Part shown: in pieces, positions 33,046 to 41,107 of the stretch
Layout of the letters: each line of letters starts with the position of its first letter
How positions within the stretch are numbered: the stretch's first letter is position 1
Source of the DNA: Salinimicrobium sp049680855
Lineage (GTDB): Bacteria; Bacteroidota; Bacteroidia; Flavobacteriales; Flavobacteriaceae
DNA length: 64,000 nt
Assembly: GCF_049680855.1 (NCBI RefSeq)
Contig: NZ_JBMPGS010000002.1
Span: 124,001 to 188,000, forward strand
Direction of reading: 5' to 3'
Program-made: the position numbers and the translations under genes
Notes under the pieces: model-generated
The model's database searches: none
The model's input: the letters and a program-made list of their open reading frames with translations, nothing else
What the model was told of the DNA's origin: nothing

Positions 33046-35151
33046 CTAACTTTCTCTCTCTAAGATTGTCAAAGCCAGTCTTATCGTCCAGTAATCGATC
33101 GCCTCCTCAAAATGTTCGTAGTACGGCTTTAATGTATCGGGATCGTTCAAGGTCTTTCTGGCTTTTTTTATCGCTTTAAGATCGGCCGCGCTAACAAATC
33201 GATGCAAATCGATCTCTTCTCCAGAGTCATATAATTTTGCGAGGTGAGAATAAATTGTGGTGGCGGTAAGTCCACGTTTTTGAGCGATTTCCTCCACGCT
33301 CAATCCTTCTTGATACAATTCAAGTGTCACTTTGTGGGTTTTTCCCTTGGAAGTTTTCTTTTTCTCCCGTTTTTCTTTGCTAAAGGCAATGATCTCCTTA
33401 ATGAACCTGTACCCATAATTCTGCATTTTCTGCCGTCCCACACCGTTTATCTGCATAAAATCTTCATCTGTCATGGGCCTTTCCTTTTCCATTTCCTTAA
33501 GAGCAGCGTCATTAAAAATCAAATAAGCAGGAATTTCCTCTTCTTTGGCAAGTTCCAGGCGCAGTTTTCGTAATCTTTCAAATAGGCTGTTCTTAGCAGC
33601 TTTTTCTTCTTTTTCAACTTTTTGTTCCTGAATATCAGCCAGGTTCACATCGGCCAGTCTTACTTTTTGATTTTCAAAAAGAACATTTCTGGCCATGGAA
33701 GTGAGCCTAAGCTTATTTTGATCATGAAAAGCAATTTCTATATGGCCAAGATTGATCAATTGAATTAAATACTGCTGCCAGTCGCGCCAGGAAATATCTT
33801 TAGCAATTCCATAAGTTTTTATCTGTTGATATCCTTTTTCAAGGATCACGGCGTTTTGGGCTCCCCGCAATACATCTATGACTACAGATATTGGTTCCTG
33901 ACCCTGTAGGCGATAAATGGTGGAAAGTGCTTTTTGGGCAATGATAGTGCCGTCAAAAAATTCCGGTGGATTTTTACAAACATCACAATTGCCACAATCT
34001 TCGGCAATTAATTCTCCAAAATAGCTTAGCAGGATCTTTCTTCGGCAACTCAATGCTTCCGAATATTGTTTCATACGATCGAGCTTTGCCAGCTGCACTT
34101 CGGCATTTCCTGAATTCTGCGCAAACTTCTGAAGCTGCATCACATCGGCATAACTGTGAAAAAGTAAGGTAGCTGAAGGCAAACCATCTCTTCCGGCGCG
34201 GCCTATTTCCTGGTAATAACCTTCCAGGTTTTTTGGAAGGTTGTAGTGAATCACCCAGCGCACGTTAGATTTGTCAATTCCCATTCCAAAGGCGATCGTC
34301 GCACAAACAATTTTTTTCCTGTCATTGATAAAATCTTCCTGCACCTGCGAACGTTCTTCATTGGGCACTCCCGCGTGGTAGGCTGCGGCACTAAATCCCG
34401 CTTCCTGAAGTTTTTCTGCGAGCGACTCAGTGTTCTTCCGGCTAAGGCAATAGATGATTCCGCTTTCCTGAGGGCGCTGCTTCAAAAATGACAAAATCTG
34501 CCCGAATTTCTTATTTCCCGGCCGTACTTCAAGGCTCAGGTTCTTGCGATCAAAGGAAGCGACATGTTTTTTGGCGTGCGGAATATTCAGCTGATTACAA
34601 ATATCCTTACGTGTAGCTTTGTCTGCAGTGGCGGTAAGCGCGATCATTGGCGTAGAAGGGAAGCGGTTCTTCAAATATCCAAGCTGCGTGTATGCAGGAC
34701 GAAAATCATGGCCCCAGCTGGAGATACAATGCGCCTCATCAACAGCGATTAGGCTGATGTTTCCGGCAGAAAAGACAGCGTCGATATACTGAAGACTTTC
34801 CGGAGCGACGTAAAGCAGCTTTAATTCATTCTTCTGAAGTTTTGAAAAGATCTCCTGTTGTTCATTTTCAGATTGCGTGCTGTTCAGAAATGCTGCCGGA
34901 ATTCCGTTGGCTGTCAACCCGTCAACCTGGTCTTTCATGAGGGCGATCAAAGGAGAAATGACCAGAGTTACGCCGGGTAAAAGAACGGCAGGTAATTGAT
35001 AGCAGATAGATTTTCCACCGCCTGTTGGCATAATGACCATGTTGTCCTTTCCTGCAAAGACCGAATCTATGATCTTTTTCTGCAAAGGCCGAAAACTGTC
35101 ATAGCCAAAATATTCCTTTAAAGTACCTAAAAGTTGTGCTTCCTGCGCCAT
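33046..35151 (-). CDS. recQ: ATP-dependent DNA helicase RecQ with C-terminal HTH
   Basis: About 701 aa from ATG at 35151 (MAQEAQLLGTLKEYFG); an upstream in-frame ATG at 35181 is less likely. Domain order: superfamily 2 helicase (Walker A PTGGGKS, DEAH as VDEAHCISSWGHDFRP), helicase C (QEIGRAGRDG), the RecQ zinc-binding and winged-helix region (CRRKILLSYFGE..EDCGNCDVC), HRDC near 500-590, and a final helix-turn-helix (HTH_40-like: LYQEGLSVEEIAQKRGLTATTIYSHL). The extra HTH is a known variant in Bacteroidota. It acts in recombination repair and fork restart. Confidence 0.95.
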   Translation of the reverse strand: MAQEAQLLGTLKEYFGYDSFRPLQKKIIDSVFAGKDNMVIMPTGGGKSICYQLPAVLLPGVTLVISPLIALMKDQVDGLTANGIPAAFLNSTQSENEQQEIFSKLQKNELKLLYVAPESLQYIDAVFSAGNISLIAVDEAHCISSWGHDFRPAYTQLGYLKNRFPSTPMIALTATADKATRKDICNQLNIPHAKKHVASFDRKNLSLEVRPGNKKFGQILSFLKQRPQESGIIYCLSRKNTESLAEKLQEAGFSAAAYHAGVPNEERSQVQEDFINDRKKIVCATIAFGMGIDKSNVRWVIHYNLPKNLEGYYQEIGRAGRDGLPSATLLFHSYADVMQLQKFAQNSGNAEVQLAKLDRMKQYSEALSCRRKILLSYFGELIAEDCGNCDVCKNPPEFFDGTIIAQKALSTIYRLQGQEPISVVIDVLRGAQNAVILEKGYQQIKTYGIAKDISWRDWQQYLIQLINLGHIEIAFHDQNKLRLTSMARNVLFENQKVRLADVNLADIQEQKVEKEEKAAKNSLFERLRKLRLELAKEEEIPAYLIFNDAALKEMEKERPMTDEDFMQINGVGRQKMQNYGYRFIKEIIAFSKEKREKKKTSKGKTHKVTLELYQEGLSVEEIAQKRGLTATTIYSHLAKLYDSGEEIDLHRFVSAADLKAIKKARKTLNDPDTLKPYYEHFEEAIDYWTIRLALTILERES

Positions 35152-35256
35152 TTTGCAAAGAAAAGAAACCTTGTTCAGCATACAAGTGAACAGGAGAAAT
35201 TAAGAATAAACAAACAGTGATAAATTTTCAACAATTCCAGAATTAGAGGATATTCA

Positions 35257-35269
35257 AAAATGGCATTTT
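35257..35269. repeat. AAAATG-N-CATTTT palindrome, copy in the recQ-corA divergent region
   Basis: AAAATGGCATTTT lies in the 189-bp region between the divergent recQ and corA starts, so here it is not in a terminator position. It may be a shared operator. Confidence 0.5.
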
Positions 35270-35340
35270 TAAATGGTTTTCTATATTTCCAGCTATTTGG
35301 CTAATCCTATTCTTCTTACTTTTACCTAAACTTATAATTT

Positions 35341-36423
35341 ATGTCCAAAAGAAGGAGATATTTATCCAGGCGTCCAAAATCAACGAAAGCATTGAACCAG
35401 GCACCGGGAACGGTAACTTATGTAGGGAGAAAGGAAGACCAGGAAACCACCATTGAAGTCATAGATTACAACGCTGGCAGCTACGAACGTCACAGCAACC
35501 AAACGCCGGAATCCGCCTACGGATTTGAGGAAGAAAATAAAACTACCTGGATAAATATTAATGGCCTTAGTAATACTAAAGAAATTGAAAAACTTGGAAA
35601 GCTGTTTGAGCTACACCCGTTGATCATTGAAGATATAGTAAATACCAATCAACGGCCAAAAATTGATGAATACCAGGATTATTTTTTCATTGTTGCCAAA
35701 ATGCTCTACTACAAATCTGACGGGGAACTTGAAAATGAACATATCAGCATTGTCTTTGGGAAAGATTATGTGATGACTTTCCAGGAAGCCGGCGGTGATG
35801 TCTTTGACGGCGTAAGGGAACGACTTTCCGGAGCTAAAGGGCGCATAAGAAGCCGTGGAGCAGATTACCTTGCATACGCTTTACTTGATGCCATTGTAGA
35901 TAACTATTTTGTGGTGGTGGAAGAGATGAGCGACAAGATAGAAGTTATGGAAGAGCAGTTGCTGAGTGCACAACCCAGCGACGACATTACCTACGAGATC
36001 CAGGAGCTTAAAAGGACCATGTTAAGAATAAGAAGAGCGGTTTTTCCACTTCGGGAAGTGATAAGCCGTCTTGAAAAGGTAGACAACGAGCTCATCCAGG
36101 AACAAACAGTGAATTACATAAGGGATCTTTTTGACCACATTATTCAGGTTTCTGAAAATATCGATATCTACAGGGAAATGTCCTGGGGATTGATGGATAT
36201 GTACATGACCACTATTAATAACAAGATGAACGAGGTGATGAAAGTGCTCACCATCATGGCTTCCATTTTCATTCCGCTAACGTTTATCGCCGGGATCTAC
36301 GGGATGAATTTTGAATACATGCCCGAACTTCATTGGAAATACAGCTACTATGCATTATGGGGAATCATGTTCGTGCTGTTTGTTTTAATGCTCATATTCT
36401 TTAAAAAGCGAAAATGGATTTGA
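35341..36423 (+). CDS. corA: CorA family magnesium/cobalt transporter
   Basis: A 360-aa pentameric channel protein. A long cytoplasmic N-terminal alpha/beta domain (to about residue 250) is followed by a stalk helix and two C-terminal transmembrane helices (VLTIMASIFIPLTFIAGIYGMNF and YYALWGIMFVLFVLMLIFF). The signature GMN motif (YGMNF) is present between them and the short loop has acidic residues (EYMPELHWKYSY). The final residues are basic (KKRKWI). It is a single gene with the palindromic terminator 19 bp downstream. Confidence 0.96.
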   Translation: MSKRRRYLSRRPKSTKALNQAPGTVTYVGRKEDQETTIEVIDYNAGSYERHSNQTPESAYGFEEENKTTWININGLSNTKEIEKLGKLFELHPLIIEDIVNTNQRPKIDEYQDYFFIVAKMLYYKSDGELENEHISIVFGKDYVMTFQEAGGDVFDGVRERLSGAKGRIRSRGADYLAYALLDAIVDNYFVVVEEMSDKIEVMEEQLLSAQPSDDITYEIQELKRTMLRIRRAVFPLREVISRLEKVDNELIQEQTVNYIRDLFDHIIQVSENIDIYREMSWGLMDMYMTTINNKMNEVMKVLTIMASIFIPLTFIAGIYGMNFEYMPELHWKYSYYALWGIMFVLFVLMLIFFKKRKWI

Positions 36424-36441
36424 TTGAAAAGCCACAGCCGG

Positions 36442-36475
36442 AATAGTATTTAAAAATGCCATTTTTAAAACTATT
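36442..36475. terminator. Bidirectional palindromic terminator, corA and hemerythrin genes
   Basis: AATAGTATTTAAAAATG (from 36442) and CATTTTTAAAACTATT (to 36475) form a long palindrome with one 1-nt indel around a single base. It contains the exact AAAATGCCATTTT core at 36453-36465 and overlaps the final codon of the hemerythrin gene. It suits both convergent genes. Confidence 0.7.
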
Positions 36476-36938
36476 TCTTCCAGAATTGATCTTCCCAGTT
36501 ATCGGGATCTGTAGGTGTCTTTTCCTTCAATTTGTCAGATATGTTGGAAAGAACGCTTTCCTGGGTTTGATGCTGAATTTCCTCAAAAAGTACTCTTTCT
36601 TCAAATCTTATATGATCTTCAAGCGCAGTAGCGATCTCGTTGACTGCCATTTCAGGATCATAATCTTTAGTAAACAGTGCTTCAAGGCGTTGATGTTCAT
36701 TTAGGGCCTGCTTGCGCAAAGGATTTTGTTCCCCCAGCAGCGGGAAAATCTCTTTCTCCTCAAATGCAAAATGGGGAAGGAGTTGGGTTTCATAAAAGAA
36801 GGAAGCATAGCTTTTAATTCTTTCAGGAGAAATCCCTTTTTTGAGTCCTTCGCGTATCTTCCAGCACAACAATAATCCCTGGTGATGTTCTCTACTCAAA
36901 GGTTTAAGGCTGTCATGTCTTTTTAAAGGTTGGTTCAT
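36471..36938 (-). CDS. Hemerythrin-like domain protein
   Basis: A 155-aa protein with the HHE metal-ligand pattern spread over four helices: REHHQGLL near residue 16, the PHFAFEEKEIFPLL His/Glu, NEHQRLEALF and DHIRFEERVLFEEI. It likely binds a di-iron centre and acts as an oxygen or NO sensor, iron store or detoxifier in the cytoplasm. It is a stand-alone hemerythrin with no fused regulatory domain. Confidence 0.9.
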   Translation of the reverse strand: MNQPLKRHDSLKPLSREHHQGLLLCWKIREGLKKGISPERIKSYASFFYETQLLPHFAFEEKEIFPLLGEQNPLRKQALNEHQRLEALFTKDYDPEMAVNEIATALEDHIRFEERVLFEEIQHQTQESVLSNISDKLKEKTPTDPDNWEDQFWKK

Positions 36939-37161
36939 TCTTATTTTTTTGCGGTTTGGTAAATTCTTCTGAAACAGGTAAAAATTACAGGTTTTTCATG
37001 AAAAGAAATATCCGGAACACGAATTTCTGCAAAGGAAACTAAACTTTGTCTTTTTCTTAAGAGGATTCTTCTATGATTCTTGTCGGCCCGGCAGGTATTT
37101 TCAGAAGGTTGACATTGATGTGATTAAAATAAAACAGTACATTTAACAAAAATAAATTTTC

Positions 37162-38340
37162 ATGAAAAATACCATTTTTGGAACTTTAGCAACATTGATG
37201 TTCCTTTCTTTTACCGCTTGTGGTGACAAACTAAGAGATGCCGAGAATGAAGCAGGCTTAGACTTCTTAACTTCTGAAAATGAAAATATGGAAACACTAT
37301 TTGTTGGAACCTATACTAAAAAAGAGGGGCATGTAGATGGGCAGGCCAATGGTATTCTTAGCTTATACCGAAATCCTGAAACCGGGACACTTCATAAGGG
37401 GAAAACTGTTGCCGAAATTATTAATCCTTCTTTTGTAAAAGTTTCTGAAGATGGCAATTTTCTTTATGCTGTAAGTGAACTAGGTGAAAATGATGCCGAA
37501 TCTGGTTTTATTTATTCTTTTAGGATCAATGAAAATGATTCATTAGAGCACGTTTCCAAGCTTTCTACCGAAAATTTTGCTCCAGCACATATTGAAACGG
37601 ACCAAACCGGAAAATATGTTTTTGTATCAAATTATATGGGTGGTGTGGTTATGATGTACAGAGTGGGAGAGGACGGCGACCTTCAAACTCAACAAAGGAT
37701 AGATCTTGAAAATCCGCAGGAGTCTCATGCACATTCGGTTACGATTTCAGATGATAATAAACACGCATATATCGCCGACCTGGGAAATGATAAAATCTGG
37801 ATCTATGATCTTAATGCCGATGAAGGCCAATTAGCTGCGAATCCACAGCCTTTTGTAGCACTGGAAGAAGGCGCCGGGCCAAGACATTTCACCATCTCGA
37901 AAAAAGATAATTTTGCTTATTCCATCAACGAATTGAACAGCAGTATAAGCGTATTTAGAATTCTTCCCGGAGGCGGACTGGAGATCATTCAAAATATTTC
38001 TTCCTTGCCGAAGGCTTTTTCAGGAGATAATTCTGCAGCAGATATTCATTTGCATCCTTCCGAAGAATTCTTATATGTTTCTAACCGGGGACATAATAGT
38101 ATTGCGGCCTTTGGTGTGGAAAGGATTACCGGTCAACTTGTGCCACTTCAGTTTATTTCAACACAGGGAAAAACTCCACGGAATTTTGCCATTTCTGAAG
38201 ATGGAAAATTTTTATATGCCGCAAATCAGGATAGTAATTCTGTAACTACATTTAAGATTGAAGAAAAAACGGGAAGATTAGAACCGCTAGATGAACCTTT
38301 AGAAGTGATGACCCCGGTTTCACTCGAGTTCTATAAATAA
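37162..38340 (+). CDS. Lactonase-family beta-propeller, lipoprotein
   Basis: A 392-aa protein. The signal peptide contains a lipobox (MFLSFTACGD, Cys near residue 20), so it is anchored in the envelope. The rest is a seven-bladed propeller of the 6-phosphogluconolactonase/YbhE type with repeated blades (FVSNYMGGVVMMYRV, HLHPSEEFLYVSNRGHNSIAAF, FLYAANQDSNSVTTFKI). The cytosolic enzyme of the pentose phosphate pathway would not carry a lipobox, so another lactone or ester substrate is likely. Confidence 0.88.
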   Translation: MKNTIFGTLATLMFLSFTACGDKLRDAENEAGLDFLTSENENMETLFVGTYTKKEGHVDGQANGILSLYRNPETGTLHKGKTVAEIINPSFVKVSEDGNFLYAVSELGENDAESGFIYSFRINENDSLEHVSKLSTENFAPAHIETDQTGKYVFVSNYMGGVVMMYRVGEDGDLQTQQRIDLENPQESHAHSVTISDDNKHAYIADLGNDKIWIYDLNADEGQLAANPQPFVALEEGAGPRHFTISKKDNFAYSINELNSSISVFRILPGGGLEIIQNISSLPKAFSGDNSAADIHLHPSEEFLYVSNRGHNSIAAFGVERITGQLVPLQFISTQGKTPRNFAISEDGKFLYAANQDSNSVTTFKIEEKTGRLEPLDEPLEVMTPVSLEFYK

Positions 38341-38443
38341 GCATCAGGTTCTTAAAATATTAATAAATAGTGTCACTTTTAAATGGTTTAGAGGAATATT
38401 TTCCGTTTTAATCCTTAATTTTAGGAAAATCAAAACACACGAT

Positions 38444-38779
38444 ATGAAAAAGAAAATTTCAGCAATATTTCAGGCAGCTTTATTTCTAATCGTAATGGGT
38501 TGTGGGTCTACAGGAGACAGCGTTGAAAATGGAGATGTTTTGAGAAAAGGCTATAACACTCCGGAGAAATTCAATCCCCCTTCTGGAATCACTTTAGACG
38601 CTCAATCCTGTAAAAGCCCAATGATTGATCCCCGTAGCGGAATTTCTTTAACGATGGTGCGATCTTCGGAAGGTTACGCAGATTATGAGGTGCCAAACAT
38701 GAATTATGGTGTGGAACGAGGTGAGCTGCTTAGGCTGAATTGTGCTACAGGAGAAGTAATAGGTATTGTAAAAAAATAA
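38444..38779 (+). CDS. Small lipoprotein, unknown function
   Basis: A 111-aa product with a lipobox near residue 19 (FLIVMGCGST). The mature region includes NPPSGITLDAQSCKSPMIDPRSGISL with two related -SGI-L segments, and ends with GERGELLRLNCATGEVIGIVKK-like sequence containing one more Cys. No domain is recognised. It lies 103 bp after the lactonase gene in the same direction and may be co-transcribed. A two-stem terminator follows. Confidence 0.7.
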   Translation: MKKKISAIFQAALFLIVMGCGSTGDSVENGDVLRKGYNTPEKFNPPSGITLDAQSCKSPMIDPRSGISLTMVRSSEGYADYEVPNMNYGVERGELLRLNCATGEVIGIVKK

Positions 38780-38861
38780 AAAGCATTACTTCTAAAAAGA
38801 TAAGTTACTGGAATTTTTGTACTTTTAAAATAATATCGATATTCATAATTTGATTATTTAG

Positions 38862-38898
38862 AAAAAAGAGGCATGGATTTTAAATCCACTCCTCTTTT
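38862..38898. terminator. Bidirectional two-part hairpin terminator
   Basis: An outer stem AAAAGAGG (38864-38871)/CCTCTTTT (38891-38898) and an inner stem TGGATTT/AAATCCA are separated by short bulges (CA and CT). It separates the lipoprotein gene (+) and the AstE-like gene (-). Confidence 0.75.
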
Positions 38899-38923
38899 CA
38901 TTTTAGGTTGTTGATGCTATTAC

Positions 38924-39835
38924 TTAATTAGCTTCCTCAATTACGAAAAAGCCGTCATTTCCCTGAGATTGGTATAGGGGCATAAAAATTCGAGCATTCC
39001 ATTTACTCTTTATCTCCTTCCCATCCTGTATTGCCAGTAATTGTCCTTCAGAAATTTTCTCGAAATTCTCGAAGCCCGGTTCCATTTTAAATTCTGAATT
39101 ATCTTCAATACCATGTCGATATACGATTTTAAAGGTCTTCTGTCCGTCTTCAAATTTATCTTTAAATGTATCAATACATTGCGGATAACACGAAACCTCA
39201 TTTAAATCAAGCATACATGCTTCTTTAAGAGCTAGCCAAATGATGGCCTCATGGTTGGCCTGGCTTGTTTTCGCGGTATGTTGCCCTGCTTCAAAAGTAA
39301 AACCAGTAATTTCCTGCTTGCTGAAATATTTATCTATAGAACCGTCTACGATGTCGCTAAATCCTCTTACTATATATCCCGGAAATTTGTGGGCGAAATC
39401 ATCATTTTTGCCTACTTCCTGAACCGAAATGTATGGCAAACTATCTGAAGAAGTCGTGTGACAGTCTACGAAATAGCGTTCAGAAAATTTTTCTTTAGAA
39501 TAATCTTCTAAAAGTTTAATGATCTCTCTCATTTCCTTTTGCTCGTGAGAATCTGGCTCTTCTTTTTTAAGATTTTTTTCTTTCCAGGTTCGGTTAAGAT
39601 CTTCTTCAATAAATCTTTTACCTTGTTGAAGCGCCTTGTGATTTCCTGAAATTCCTATAAAAGTGCCTTTTATAGATGGATTATTCTTTTCAAGTTCAGC
39701 AAAAATAGTTTTTAAAGCATAGACGCCGCTGGGTTCATTTCCATGAACACCGGCCGTTACTAATAATAAAGGTCCTCCTTTTTCGCCTTCATATTTACCT
39801 ATAACACGTGGAATATTCTGTAACTCCTCTTTCAT
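38924..39835 (-). CDS. Succinylglutamate desuccinylase/aspartoacylase-family protein
   Basis: A 303-aa AstE/AspA (M14D-like) metalloenzyme. The zinc-ligand motif GVHGNEPSG (HxxE) is near residue 33, with EDLNRTW, VDCHTTSSDS and TFEAGQHTAKT. Such enzymes remove an acyl group from an amino acid or dipeptide. Its start ATG lies 15 bp from the stop of the ATP-grasp gene, so it is co-transcribed with that gene and probably with the QEGLA gene further upstream. See the cluster described in the findings. Confidence 0.9.
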   Translation of the reverse strand: MKEELQNIPRVIGKYEGEKGGPLLLVTAGVHGNEPSGVYALKTIFAELEKNNPSIKGTFIGISGNHKALQQGKRFIEEDLNRTWKEKNLKKEEPDSHEQKEMREIIKLLEDYSKEKFSERYFVDCHTTSSDSLPYISVQEVGKNDDFAHKFPGYIVRGFSDIVDGSIDKYFSKQEITGFTFEAGQHTAKTSQANHEAIIWLALKEACMLDLNEVSCYPQCIDTFKDKFEDGQKTFKIVYRHGIEDNSEFKMEPGFENFEKISEGQLLAIQDGKEIKSKWNARIFMPLYQSQGNDGFFVIEEAN

Positions 39836-39850
39836 ATACTTTGTTCAATT

Positions 39851-40900
39851 TTAAACCATGGTTGCCAGAACCTGGTTGGAAATATTTCCTTTATACAGAT
39901 TTTTGTATTCTACTTTTCTTTCAATCGCTTCAATAACAGTGTCTGAAAAATTCGGTAATCCAATCTCTTCAAAATGATCCATTCCTCCCGGACTTAAGAC
40001 ATTGATTTCTATCAATTTATCCTTTACAATATCCAGACCTACAAAGAACAATCCGTCACGAATGAGTTTTGGTGCAGTAATTTCGATGATCTTTTTCATA
40101 TCATCTGTAAGCGGACTCTTATCTCCTGTGCCTCCCTGGTTAAAATTACTACGGAATTCTCCTTCTCCTGTAACTCTTTTGATGATACCATACTTTCCAT
40201 CTTTTTCCATGACTCTGCCGTTCATAAGTAATACTCTTACATCACCCTCTTTTGCGGCAGGCAAATATTCCTGGGCGATGATGTATCCCTGAGCCGAAAG
40301 ATTTTCGATAATCTGGTTGAGATTCTTTTCATTCTTGTCTATCAAATAAACATCACGCCCTCCTGAACCTTCCAGCGGCTTAAGTACCATCTTCTTTTTA
40401 TGACTTTCAAAGAATTCCATGATTTCCTTTTTATCCCGGGTAATGATGGAATTTGGTTTGATGCTGGCAGGAAGTTCTTCAAAATACAATTTATCAATAA
40501 ACGCATGTGAAAGTGCAAAAGCATCATTTAAAACCAGAACGCCCTGTTGTTGCATCATACGGCCAAAAGCGATTCCCGCCTGTTCTGCCCATTGCCGGGT
40601 AGAGCCTTCTTCTGTGGGATTATTCCGAATAAAAAGTACATCAAGATCTGTAGCGATAATTCTTTTCTTTTTTGCTTTTGAACTCTGCAGCGCATCAAGA
40701 TACTCCTGTGGAGAACCGATTTCCGCATTTTTGGAAACATAGGTGCTGTTTATACTTAAGGGTTTTCCTTGAGCAAAATAAAAATCACCCACTCCCATTA
40801 CGTATACATCATGTTTTCTCTTTTTTGCTTCATGCATAAGATAAACAGTGGTCCCGCAGGTCTCTGTTTCCACGTTATTAACTACAAAACATATTTTCAT
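39851..40900 (-). CDS. ATP-grasp ligase, glutathione synthetase-like
   Basis: A 349-aa protein with an N-terminal substrate domain (VVNNVETETCGTTVYLMHEAKKR) and a RimK/GshB-type ATP-grasp fold: the adenine-binding MVLKPLEGSGGRDV, Mg-binding Asp/Glu in FVGLDIVKDKLIEINVLSPGG. GshB of gammaproteobacteria is related, but the rest of a glutathione pathway is not visible here and Bacteroidota often lack gshA, so a different amide or peptide ligase is equally likely. It stands between an AstE-like enzyme and a QEGLA metallopeptidase. Confidence 0.85.
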   Translation of the reverse strand: MKICFVVNNVETETCGTTVYLMHEAKKRKHDVYVMGVGDFYFAQGKPLSINSTYVSKNAEIGSPQEYLDALQSSKAKKKRIIATDLDVLFIRNNPTEEGSTRQWAEQAGIAFGRMMQQQGVLVLNDAFALSHAFIDKLYFEELPASIKPNSIITRDKKEIMEFFESHKKKMVLKPLEGSGGRDVYLIDKNEKNLNQIIENLSAQGYIIAQEYLPAAKEGDVRVLLMNGRVMEKDGKYGIIKRVTGEGEFRSNFNQGGTGDKSPLTDDMKKIIEITAPKLIRDGLFFVGLDIVKDKLIEINVLSPGGMDHFEEIGLPNFSDTVIEAIERKVEYKNLYKGNISNQVLATMV

Positions 40901-41107
40901 TTAATTGTTGTTTTAAAAATGGGATTTTACCCCGTTATTATTTCCGGAAATTTTTTCCGAATTTTATTAATCTAAATTATGGTCACCAGCGCGATGCTAT
41001 CTGGCTAATGATGTGAATCTTTTTTCTTATTTCCTTCCATGAAATGCGGCAATCTTATTAGAAGGGTAAACCTGTCTCGTCCTGCCTTATCAATGAGGAT
41101 ATTTCAT

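Noticed and set aside
39851..40900. Naming the ATP-grasp gene gshB
   Set aside because: Substrate specificity cannot be read from the fold, and a glutathione pathway is not visible in the window.
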